From Clostridia bacterium (GTDB taxonomy: Bacteria; Bacillota; Clostridia; Christensenellales; Aristaeellaceae): a DNA stretch of 64,000 bases. The notes below the pieces were generated by a model. The model was not told where the DNA came from and did no database searches. It saw nothing but the letters and a program-made list of their open reading frames with translations. Below, one piece after another: positions 16,081 through 24,235 of this stretch (positions are counted from its first letter, which is position 1; each line of letters opens with the position of its first letter). The stretch is taken from assembly GCA_900769875.1 (NCBI GenBank), contig CAAGII010000182.1, positions 27,018-91,017 on the forward strand, in the 5' to 3' direction. Both the position numbers and the translations under genes were made by a program.

Positions 16081-17793
16081 ATGAAAAAGATCCTCGCCAT
16101 CGCTCTGTGCTGCGTCATGTGCCTGGGCATGATCCCCATGGCCTCCGCAGCCGGCAACTCCTGGGACAGCATGGACTGGGACAGCCTGATCGATTTCAGC
16201 ACCTGGGCAACCGCCAAGGACAACGGCATCGAGCTGCCTGAGCTGAACGGCCCGCTGAAGATCACCGCCAATATCGCTGACTTCAACCTCACCTCCGAGG
16301 GCACCATGGTGCAGTATCTGTGGGAGAAGGCCATGGAGCACTACCTCGGCTGCGACATCGAGCTGACCATCAACCGTACCCCCTGGGCGGACTTCCGCAC
16401 CAAGGAGCTGGTGCTGCTGGGCGCTGACGACGTGGCTGACATCAACAGCTACTCTCAGGGCGACGCGATCCTGCAGTACGGCGAGGACGGCGTTGTGCTG
16501 AACATCGCTGATTATGCGGACTGCATCAAGTACTACTGGGACTATGTGGATGGCCATCCCAACGGCCGCAAGGTCGCCATCAATGCCGACGGTTCCATGT
16601 ACCGCTTCATCGACGGCACCAACAACTCTGAGGACATCATGGGCGCCCAGTCCTTCACGGCCTTTGCGTACCGCTTCGATGTGCTCAAGAAGCTGGGCCT
16701 GCAGCCTGCGACCACCATTGATGAGTTCACCGCGCTGTGCGCCGCCCTGCAGGAAAAGATCAATGCGGGCGAGCTGGACGCGAAGTACGTCATCATGAAC
16801 AACACCAAGGACTATGCCTTCTACCGCGGCTTCGTGGGCATCTGGCATACCTGGGATACCCTGTACTGGAACGGCTCCGAGTGGTCCTTCGGCCCCATCG
16901 AGAACAACTTCCGCGAAATGCTGAAGTACCTGCGTGAGCTGTACGTCGCTGGCTACATCGACCCCGAGTTCGCGACCTCCGACTTCAACCAGAGCACCGA
17001 AAAGGCTTCCACCGGCTATGCGCTGGTCTGCCCCACCTTGTGGGCCGGCTCCGTGGCTTCCTGGAACAGCTCCCTGCCCGCTGACTCCACCATCGAATGG
17101 GGTCTGGCCTATCTGCCCACCGGCGACTACGGCACCGCGTGGAAGTGGGGCTCCAAGCTGGACGGCAAGAGCCTGAACACTATCTACGGCATCTACTTCG
17201 ACGCTGACGTGGAGCATCCCGAGCATCTGGTGGCCATGATCGACTATCAGTACAGCGACGAGATGAACGACCTCATCAACTGGGGCGTGAAGGGCGTTAC
17301 CTACACGGTGGACGAGAATGGCAACAAGGCATTCTCCGACGAGATCATGAGCGATTCCTCTCCTGCCACCAAGTCCTCCGAGGCTGGCGCCGCCGCTTCC
17401 TGCGTGTGCCGCACTGGTATCCCCTTCGTGGCGCAGAACTTCTATGCGCTGATTCAGGTGGCCTCCAACCCCGAGCCCTGGTGGAATCCTGAGGACGGCT
17501 ACTACACCGGCAAGTACTGGCTGGAATCCAACCGTCTGGGCGGCGTGGAGTCCGTGTCTCCCTACGATCGTCCCGCCGTGCTGACCCTGAACTCCGACGA
17601 GGCAACCGCCAAGTCCCAGCTGCAGACCGCCTGCGAGACCTACGCGAAGGAAGAGTCTCTGAAGTTCATCACCGGCGAATACGACATCAACAGCGACGCC
17701 GCGTGGGCAGCCTACGTCAACGGCGTGAAGTCCCAGTCTGATGAGGACTTCGACGCGACCATCGCGATGCTGAACGCCAACTCCAACAAGTAA
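16081..17793 (+). CDS. Extracellular solute-binding protein of the oligosaccharide ABC transporter
   Basis: 570 residues, the large size usual for LplA-type binding proteins. An N-terminal signal peptide (MKKILAIALCCVMCLGM...ASA) is followed by 'AGNSWDSMDW'. Three cysteines lie in the hydrophobic stretch, but none is in a canonical L-[AS]-[GA]-C lipobox, so SPase I cleavage after ASA looks more likely than lipid anchoring. That is unusual for a monoderm binding protein. AAGGAGG lies directly upstream of the ATG at 16081. The aromatic-rich body (many W, Y) fits binding of extended oligosaccharides. The coding sequence is followed by a large hairpin at 17847-17879. Confidence 0.85.
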   Translation: MKKILAIALCCVMCLGMIPMASAAGNSWDSMDWDSLIDFSTWATAKDNGIELPELNGPLKITANIADFNLTSEGTMVQYLWEKAMEHYLGCDIELTINRTPWADFRTKELVLLGADDVADINSYSQGDAILQYGEDGVVLNIADYADCIKYYWDYVDGHPNGRKVAINADGSMYRFIDGTNNSEDIMGAQSFTAFAYRFDVLKKLGLQPATTIDEFTALCAALQEKINAGELDAKYVIMNNTKDYAFYRGFVGIWHTWDTLYWNGSEWSFGPIENNFREMLKYLRELYVAGYIDPEFATSDFNQSTEKASTGYALVCPTLWAGSVASWNSSLPADSTIEWGLAYLPTGDYGTAWKWGSKLDGKSLNTIYGIYFDADVEHPEHLVAMIDYQYSDEMNDLINWGVKGVTYTVDENGNKAFSDEIMSDSSPATKSSEAGAAASCVCRTGIPFVAQNFYALIQVASNPEPWWNPEDGYYTGKYWLESNRLGGVESVSPYDRPAVLTLNSDEATAKSQLQTACETYAKEESLKFITGEYDINSDAAWAAYVNGVKSQSDEDFDATIAMLNANSNK

Positions 17794-17846
17794 TCATTCC
17801 ACTGGCACCCAAACGGCGATGCCATCAACCCTCTGTCAAGGAGGCG

Positions 17847-17879
17847 GGAAGGGGACAAACCTTGGGTTTGTCCCCTTCC
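17847..17879 (+). repeat. Perfect 15-bp inverted repeat with 3-nt loop between binding-protein and GH78 genes
   Basis: GGAAGGGGACAAACC (17847-17861), loop TTG, GGTTTGTCCCCTTCC (17865-17879). No T-run follows, so it is not a normal intrinsic terminator. It may stabilise the 3' end of the transporter mRNA or reduce read-through, giving more binding protein than enzymes. It may also be a copy of a dispersed palindrome. Confidence 0.75.
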
Positions 17880-17973
17880 TGTGGTTGTGGCTCGATGAAT
17901 CGTGGTAAGGCTGCTCCTGTGGCGCTGTGCGCCGCATGGCGGACAGCAGCAGCTTTATCAGATGGAGGCAGCA

Positions 17974-20574
17974 ATGAGCAGAATCGTTCGTCTTCGCACC
18001 GAATACCAGCAGCACCCGCTCGCAGTGGACCAGCCCGCGCCTGTATTCTCCTGGCAGGCTGAGGAATGCGGCCGCGACTGGCGCCAGATCAGTTATCGCC
18101 TGCGCGTGTGGCAGGATCAGCGCCTCGTGTGGGATAGCGGCGTGGTACACTCTGCACAGATGCATCACGTCGCCTATGCGGGAGAGAAGCTGCAAAGCTT
18201 TGCCAGCTATTGGTGGCAGCTTGAGGTCACGGCGGAGAGCCGGGACGGCGTCGAAACCCTGCACAGCGAAACGGCGCACTTCATGACCGCCGCCATGGAG
18301 CAATCCGCGTGGCAGGCGTCGTGGATCGGCGACGGCGAGGATGAGCGCTATCATATCTTCCGCCGCACATTCCGCGTCGGCATGCCGGTGAAGCGCGCGG
18401 TCATGTATGTGTGCGGTCTGGGTCAATCGGTATGCGCCATGAACGGCGCGATGGTCAGCGACGCTGTGCTTGAACCGGGCTGGACGGAGTATCGCAGGGC
18501 GTGTCTGTACGCGGCTTATGACGTCACGCGCCTCATTCGTACGGGCGAAAACGCCATGGCGGTCATGCTGGGCGACGGTATGTACAATGTGCGCGGCGGA
18601 CGTTATGTGTATTTTCCAAGAAGCTATGGCAAGCGTAAAATGATGCTGGAGCTGCACATCGTCTATGAGGACGGCACACGGGAAAAGGTGCTGTCGGGCA
18701 GCGACTGGCTGATGGGCGAAAGTCCGCTCCAATTCGGCTGCATTTATGGCGGCGAGGACTACGACGGGCGCATCTCCTTTCTTGACGCGTCGCTTCCCGG
18801 CGCGCAGAGCGGTCAATGGGAGCCTGTGCGGCTGACAGGTGCGCCGGAGATTGTGCTGCGCTCCCGCATGATTCCCCCGGAAAAGGTCATGCAAACCTAT
18901 ACGCCCGTCAGCGTGACCCCCTTGCCCGGTGGAAGATGGCGATACGATCTGGGTACCAACTTTTCCGGCTGGGTGCGCATCCGTATCAAAACCGACGGCA
19001 CATGCGAAGGCAGGCGTGTGGTGATGACGCCCGGCGAAATCCTGGACGCGGCGGGCGAGGTCGATCAGCGCGTCACGGGGCGCGGCTACGCATGGACCTA
19101 TATCTGCAGCGCGCAAAAGATGCAGATCTATGCGCCGCAGTTCAGCTATACGGGCTTCCGCTATGTGGTGGTCAGTGGAGCTTGCCCTGTCGGTGAGGCG
19201 CAGAAGCATCCTGAGCTGCCCGTGCTCGAGAGCCTGACAGGCGAGTTTGTCTATCCTGAAATGGAGGCGGCCGGCAGCTTCGACTGCGACAGCAAGCTGC
19301 TGATGGATATCCATCAGATCATCCGTCAGGCGATGCTGAGCAACATCAAGAGCTACTTTACGGACTGTCCGCATCGCGAGAAGCTCCCATGGCTGGAGGA
19401 AACGCACCTCATTGGCCCGGCCATGCTGTGCAACTGGAATCTCGAGGCGCTCTACGAAAAGGTGGAGGCCGATATGCAGGACGCGCAGCGGGATTCCGGT
19501 CTGGTGGCGGATGTGTGTCCCGAATATGTGACGGGCTTTGACAGGTGGCACAAGGGCTTTGTGGACTCCCCGGAATGGGGAAGCGCGATTGTGCTCAACC
19601 CGTGGCATCTGTACGCAAGGTACGGAAACACGCGCCTTCTGAGGAGCGCCTATCCCGCCATGAAGCGCTATGTGGATTACCTGACCTCGCGCGCGCATCA
19701 CCATGTACTGCATCACGGCCTGGGCGACTGGCTGGATATTGGGCCCTGCACGCCCTATTCGCAGAATACGCCGGTGCCGGTGACGGCGACATGCATCTAC
19801 TATATGGATCTTGGCGTGATGGAAAAGGCGGCGCGATTGCTGAATCTGCCGGAGGATGCGGACGGCTGGCGCCGTCTGCGCGAGCAGGTGTTTGAGGAAT
19901 ACAACGCGCAGTTCCTTGACGATCAGACCGGCAGGTATGCAAACGGCAGTCAGGCCTGTCAGGCAATGAGCTTGATGGCAGGCCTTGTGCCGGAGTCTGT
20001 GCGCGACAAGGCCGTGCGACAGCTGCGTGACGAGGTGGTGAAGCGCAGCTATGCCATCACGGCGGGCGATGTGGGTCATCCGTATCTGGTGGCGGCGCTG
20101 ATGCGCGAGGATATGCATGACGTGCTTAACACCATGACAAACATCACGGATACGCCCGGCTACGGCTATCAGGTGAAGCACGGCGCAACCACCCTCACCG
20201 AGGAATGGGACGGCCCCGATCCCGCGCGTCCGCACGGCTCGCAGAATCACTTGATGCTGGGCAGCATTGACGAGTGGTTCTACGCAGGGCTGGGCGGCGT
20301 TGGCAGCATACGTACCTGGGAGGATATTGCCCGCGTGACCGTTTCGCCGCATTTTGCACAGGGATTGACGCGCTGCAGCGTCTGGTGCGCTCACCCGCAC
20401 GGAAGGCTTGCGGTATCGTGGGCGCGCGAGGAGCAGGGGATCACGCTGCGTGTGATGGTGCCACCGAATACCGAGGCAACGGTGAGCGCGATGGGCAGGG
20501 TGCTTTCGGAAACAGCTGGCAGCGGCGAGCATACCTATTGGATCCAGTACGATGAACAGGAGGAGAAGCGCTGA
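17974..20574 (+). CDS. GH78 alpha-L-rhamnosidase family protein (copy 1)
   Basis: 866 residues. The N-terminal Fn3-like and sugar-binding beta domains ('PVFSWQAEECGRDWRQ' near residue 27, 'LEPGWTEYRRACLYAAYDVT' near 165) precede the (alpha/alpha)6 barrel. The GH78 motif near residue 463 is 'FTDCPHREKLPWLEET', a variant of the usual TDCPxRxE-x-GWTGD. 'GATTLTEEWDG' (general-base region) near 735 is present. Start at 17974, with GGAGG five bases upstream. No signal peptide; intracellular removal of alpha-L-rhamnose from imported oligosaccharide is likely. The stop overlaps the next start (TGATG). Confidence 0.88.
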   Translation: MSRIVRLRTEYQQHPLAVDQPAPVFSWQAEECGRDWRQISYRLRVWQDQRLVWDSGVVHSAQMHHVAYAGEKLQSFASYWWQLEVTAESRDGVETLHSETAHFMTAAMEQSAWQASWIGDGEDERYHIFRRTFRVGMPVKRAVMYVCGLGQSVCAMNGAMVSDAVLEPGWTEYRRACLYAAYDVTRLIRTGENAMAVMLGDGMYNVRGGRYVYFPRSYGKRKMMLELHIVYEDGTREKVLSGSDWLMGESPLQFGCIYGGEDYDGRISFLDASLPGAQSGQWEPVRLTGAPEIVLRSRMIPPEKVMQTYTPVSVTPLPGGRWRYDLGTNFSGWVRIRIKTDGTCEGRRVVMTPGEILDAAGEVDQRVTGRGYAWTYICSAQKMQIYAPQFSYTGFRYVVVSGACPVGEAQKHPELPVLESLTGEFVYPEMEAAGSFDCDSKLLMDIHQIIRQAMLSNIKSYFTDCPHREKLPWLEETHLIGPAMLCNWNLEALYEKVEADMQDAQRDSGLVADVCPEYVTGFDRWHKGFVDSPEWGSAIVLNPWHLYARYGNTRLLRSAYPAMKRYVDYLTSRAHHHVLHHGLGDWLDIGPCTPYSQNTPVPVTATCIYYMDLGVMEKAARLLNLPEDADGWRRLREQVFEEYNAQFLDDQTGRYANGSQACQAMSLMAGLVPESVRDKAVRQLRDEVVKRSYAITAGDVGHPYLVAALMREDMHDVLNTMTNITDTPGYGYQVKHGATTLTEEWDGPDPARPHGSQNHLMLGSIDEWFYAGLGGVGSIRTWEDIARVTVSPHFAQGLTRCSVWCAHPHGRLAVSWAREEQGITLRVMVPPNTEATVSAMGRVLSETAGSGEHTYWIQYDEQEEKR

Positions 20575-21605
20575 TGATTTCCATTCACGATCCGATGCTT
20601 CAGCCCTATCTGACGCCGTACCGCTATCCGGTGCCGGTGCTGACCGGCTCCGGCGTTTCCGGGGCGTTTGACGAGCAGTCGGTAGATATTCCCTTTGTGT
20701 TCCGTCACATGGGCCGCTTTTACATGGTGTACACCGGTTTTGATGGCGTGGGTTATCAGTCCGCGCTGGCTGTGTCGGATGATCTTCTTCACTGGCAGTT
20801 TGAGCGCATGCTGCTGCCCCGCCCAGAGAAGGACAGCAACCGCTGGGATGCGGCGGGCGGTGCGGTGACATGGCTGCTTAAGGAGAGTGACGGACTGTGG
20901 GATGTGCCCACGCTCCTTAAGCATGACGGGCGCTACTGGGGCGTGTACCACTCCTATCCGGGTCAGGGATATGAAAGCGGCGCGGCGTCCATTGGGCTGA
21001 TTTGGTGCAGCAGGGACGATCTGTCCGAATGGCACCGTCTGGACGAGCCCGTGTTTTCGTGGCGCGACGGCTGCGACTGGGAGCGCGGCGGTCTGTACAA
21101 GGCCTGTGTGATCCGCAACGGCGGCAGATGGATGATGTTTTACAACGCCAAGAACGAGGAGCGCGCATGGGTGGAGCAGACCGGTCTTGCCGTATCGGAT
21201 GATCTGATGCACTGGAAACGCTGTGAAGAAAACCCGCTGCTTCGCGTTACGCCCGGCGCATGGGATCAGCGCTTCGTATCCGATCCGTATGTGGTGCATG
21301 ACGGAGGCAGGTGGCTGAATTTCTACTTCGGTCTTGGCCCGGGTCACGCGCAGGAGGGGCTTGCGCTGTCGGATGACCTGCTGCACTGGGAGAAGGTCGA
21401 TCAGCCGATTCTGCCCGCCGGTGCGCCGGGCAGTCTTGACAGCGAGCATGCCCACAAGGCGTCCATGGTGTACTGGCAGGGCGTGCTGTATCACTTCTAC
21501 TGCGCGACGCGGCCCTGGCAGGAGGGCGACAAAACGAAGATCTTCGACTATGAGTATCGCACGATCTGTGTGGCCACAAGCAAACCGCTGGAGGTGCAGA
21601 CCTGA
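20574..21605 (+). CDS. Five-bladed beta-propeller glycosidase (GH43/GH32/GH130-like)
   Basis: 343 residues made of five similar blades, four of which end in the signature 'SDDLLHW' or close variants (near residues 65, 150, 210 and 265). Each blade carries an aromatic-rich strand such as 'GRFYMVYTGF' and 'GRYWGVYHSY'. Acidic residues at blade centres ('VDIPFVF', 'LWDVPTLL', 'SDPYVV') are placed like the catalytic acids of five-bladed propeller glycosidases. I cannot choose between families by eye; alpha-L-arabinofuranosidase or beta-xylosidase-like activity is plausible. It overlaps the genes on both sides (TGATG at both junctions), so it is translated coupled with GH78 and the GH106-like enzyme. 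Confidence 0.7.
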   Translation: MISIHDPMLQPYLTPYRYPVPVLTGSGVSGAFDEQSVDIPFVFRHMGRFYMVYTGFDGVGYQSALAVSDDLLHWQFERMLLPRPEKDSNRWDAAGGAVTWLLKESDGLWDVPTLLKHDGRYWGVYHSYPGQGYESGAASIGLIWCSRDDLSEWHRLDEPVFSWRDGCDWERGGLYKACVIRNGGRWMMFYNAKNEERAWVEQTGLAVSDDLMHWKRCEENPLLRVTPGAWDQRFVSDPYVVHDGGRWLNFYFGLGPGHAQEGLALSDDLLHWEKVDQPILPAGAPGSLDSEHAHKASMVYWQGVLYHFYCATRPWQEGDKTKIFDYEYRTICVATSKPLEVQT

Positions 21606-24208
21606 TGAAACGACTGGAGCAGGCGCTTGATGATCGCTGCGGCAGTGCCATCCTTCCCTTTCTGTGGATGAAGGGCGAGGACTATGAAACGGTGGTGGAG
21701 GAGCTTGACGCCATCGAGCGCTGCGGCATCCGGGAGGTGTGTCTGGAATCGCGTCCCTTCCCGGATTTCTGCGGGGAGAAATGGTGGGCAATCCTTGACC
21801 GCGTGCTGCCGGAAATGAAGCGGCGCGGTATGCGCGTATGGATTCTGGATGACCGCAAGTTCCCCACAGGCTATGCTAACGGCGGCTTTGAGCGCCGTCC
21901 CGAGCTTGCCAAGCGCTACCTTGCGGAGCGCCATGTGGATATCATGGGCCCGTGCCATGACAGCGCCATGCTGGTGGAGAACTTCTATGGCGACAACCGG
22001 CTGCTGGCGGTGCTCGCCGTGCCAAAGCCGGACAGCGAAAGCTATGCCGTGTCGGGCGACGGTATCATCGACCTGACGGATCGCATTGAGAACGGCTTTG
22101 TCTATTTCGATTTGCCCGAGGGCGCGTACAGGCTGTTCGTCCTCTTTGTCACAAGCGAACAGGGCGGCAGAGAGCATTACATGAACCTGATAGACGAGCG
22201 CTCTGTGCGCGTACTGCTCGACGAGGTCTATGAGCCGCATTACGCGCACTACCGTGAGTACTTTGGCAGCACGATCGCAGGCTTCTTCTCCGACGAGCCG
22301 GAGCTGGGCAATGTCAAGGGCTACCCCTTTGATTCCGGGCTGGGGCAGGGGAATGTGCGCCTCCCGTGGAGCGACCAGCTTGAGCAGATGCTCCGAGCGC
22401 GCTGGCAGGAAGCCTTCACCCGCCGCCTGATCGGCTTGTGGTACGAAGCAGGCGCACATACCGCACGCACGCGCAGCGATTACATGGATTGCGTCACCAC
22501 GTTGGTGCACCGCTGCTTCTCCGGTCAGGTGGGCGACTGGTGCCGCAGTCATCATGTGGAATACATCGGCCACATCATTGAGGACGCGAACGCTCATACG
22601 CGCCTGGCGTGCTCCATTGGTCACTACTTCCGCGAGATGGAAGGTCAGGACATGGCGGGCATTGATCTGGTGCATCATCAGATCGTGCCGGGTTTTACCG
22701 GGAAAATCCACCAGTGGATTGCGGGAGACACGGACGGCGAGTTCTTCCACTTTGCACTGGCGAAGCTCGGCAGCTCCGCAGCGCACATCGACCCCAGGAA
22801 GAAGGGCCGCGCACTGTGCGAAATCTTTGGCAACTACGGATGGGCTGAGGGCGTTTCGCTCATGAAGTGGCTCACCAACCACATGCTGGTACGGGGCATC
22901 AATGTGTTTGTGCCCCACGCCTTCTCCATGACCTATCCTGACCGCGACTGCCCGCCTCATTTCTACGCGCGGGGGAACAATCCGCAGTTTGGCGCCTTTC
23001 AGCAGCTGATGCGGTACATGCAGAGGTGTTGCCATCTGCTTGGAGGCGGACGCGCGATGCTGGACGCCGCGGTGCTCTACCATGCCGAGGCCGAATGGTG
23101 CGGAGGGCGGACGCAGCTGTATCAGAAGCCCGTGCGCGCGCTTGCCGAGCGTCAAATGGACTGCGACGTGCTGCCGTGCGATGTGCTGAATCCTGCCCAT
23201 GCGCGCGTGGAGGAGCATTGCCTTGTGGTCAACGGCTACCGCTATCCGTGCCTGATTCTTCCGATGGCGGAGGGATTGCGCGCCGATGCGGCTGCGTTCA
23301 TTGCGCAGGCTACGGCGCAGGGACTGCCCGTGTACGCGGTGGACAGCCTGAGCGAGAAAGACTGCGCTTTGCAGCCGTTGCCGGATGATGTGCTCTCCGT
23401 ACTTCGGGCGCATGTGCGAGTGGTGCCGCTGGACCAGCTTGCCGAGCGCGTGGCCGGTGACACCGGCGCGTTCATCGGCGCGGAGGGGACATGGCCCGGG
23501 CTTCGCGCCATGCGCATGCGGTATGATGACGGCGTGGTGGTGATATTCTTCAACGAGCATACCACCCAAAGCGTGGATACGCAGGTGCGTTTTGCGCTGC
23601 AGGGCTGCGAGGCCGCGGTGCTCTACGACCCGTGGAAGCAGGAGACGCGCACGGTTTCTGTCGCAAGCGGGCGGATGCGGCTGCACCTCTATCCCGGCGA
23701 GGCGATCTTCTGCGTGCTGGATCAAACGGCAAAGGCGCCGGATCAGCCGCTGCGCCTTGTATCGTCGCAGGTGCTGGACACCGCGTGGGAGGTCAGCCGG
23801 GCGGATGAGCTGCATTACGGCGAGTTTACGCCCTACCTGCACCTTGAGGCGGGGCAGAAGCTGCCAAACCTGAATGGGCGCGGCTATGATCCGGCGTTTA
23901 CGGGCTTCTACCGCTATGACGGCGCGTTTGAAGCGGATATCCGTCCGGGATGGCGATATCTGCTGCACCTGAAGGAGGGCGGCGATACGGCGGAGGTGTT
24001 TGTCAATGGGCAGTCGCTCGGCTATGTCGCCAACTTCCCGTCGAGTCTGGACGTTACGCATCTCCTGCGCAGCGGCCGGAATGAGCTGAGACTTGAGTTC
24101 AGCACCACCCTTGTATGGAAGCGCAAGGACGGCGCTTCCACCCACCTGCAGGTATACGGAACAGGACTTCTGGCACAGCCGGTACTACAGTGCCTTGCAA
24201 CTGTCTGA
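21605..24208 (+). CDS. GH106-like glycoside hydrolase, probable alpha-L-rhamnosidase
   Basis: 867 residues. The N-terminal half is a (beta/alpha)8-type barrel with 'IAGFFSDEPELGNVKGYPF' near residue 222 and 'ALCEIFGNYGWAEG' near 400 as candidate catalytic acid blocks. The last ~130 residues form a jelly-roll sugar-binding domain ('AEVFVNGQSLGYVANFPSSL' near 800) of the type found at the end of GH106 and GH2 enzymes. This architecture matches GH106, whose characterised members cleave alpha-L-rhamnosyl linkages in rhamnogalacturonans. The family assignment is by overall pattern and should be taken as probable, not certain. No signal peptide. Coupled to the propeller gene by an ATGA overlap. Confidence 0.55.
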   Translation: MKRLEQALDDRCGSAILPFLWMKGEDYETVVEELDAIERCGIREVCLESRPFPDFCGEKWWAILDRVLPEMKRRGMRVWILDDRKFPTGYANGGFERRPELAKRYLAERHVDIMGPCHDSAMLVENFYGDNRLLAVLAVPKPDSESYAVSGDGIIDLTDRIENGFVYFDLPEGAYRLFVLFVTSEQGGREHYMNLIDERSVRVLLDEVYEPHYAHYREYFGSTIAGFFSDEPELGNVKGYPFDSGLGQGNVRLPWSDQLEQMLRARWQEAFTRRLIGLWYEAGAHTARTRSDYMDCVTTLVHRCFSGQVGDWCRSHHVEYIGHIIEDANAHTRLACSIGHYFREMEGQDMAGIDLVHHQIVPGFTGKIHQWIAGDTDGEFFHFALAKLGSSAAHIDPRKKGRALCEIFGNYGWAEGVSLMKWLTNHMLVRGINVFVPHAFSMTYPDRDCPPHFYARGNNPQFGAFQQLMRYMQRCCHLLGGGRAMLDAAVLYHAEAEWCGGRTQLYQKPVRALAERQMDCDVLPCDVLNPAHARVEEHCLVVNGYRYPCLILPMAEGLRADAAAFIAQATAQGLPVYAVDSLSEKDCALQPLPDDVLSVLRAHVRVVPLDQLAERVAGDTGAFIGAEGTWPGLRAMRMRYDDGVVVIFFNEHTTQSVDTQVRFALQGCEAAVLYDPWKQETRTVSVASGRMRLHLYPGEAIFCVLDQTAKAPDQPLRLVSSQVLDTAWEVSRADELHYGEFTPYLHLEAGQKLPNLNGRGYDPAFTGFYRYDGAFEADIRPGWRYLLHLKEGGDTAEVFVNGQSLGYVANFPSSLDVTHLLRSGRNELRLEFSTTLVWKRKDGASTHLQVYGTGLLAQPVLQCLATV

Positions 24209-24235
24209 CCATCACGGAAAAGGAGCCAAGCAGCG

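Noticed and set aside
15559..17226. 555-residue minus-strand frame across the second permease and the binding-protein gene
   Set aside because: It spans two genes whose plus-strand products are clear, and has no domain of its own.
17847..17879. Insertion-sequence end or transposon remnant at the long palindrome
   Set aside because: No transposase, no flanking target duplication and no second copy in the window.
17836..20871. 1,011-residue open frame on the minus strand opposite GH78 copy 1
   Set aside because: Antisense shadow in high-GC DNA; no family motifs, histidine/alanine/arginine-rich nonsense composition, and the plus-strand frame has clear GH78 signatures.
21548..24145. 865-residue minus-strand frame opposite the GH106-like gene
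   Set aside because: Shadow of the plus-strand gene; no ribosome site, no recognisable domain.
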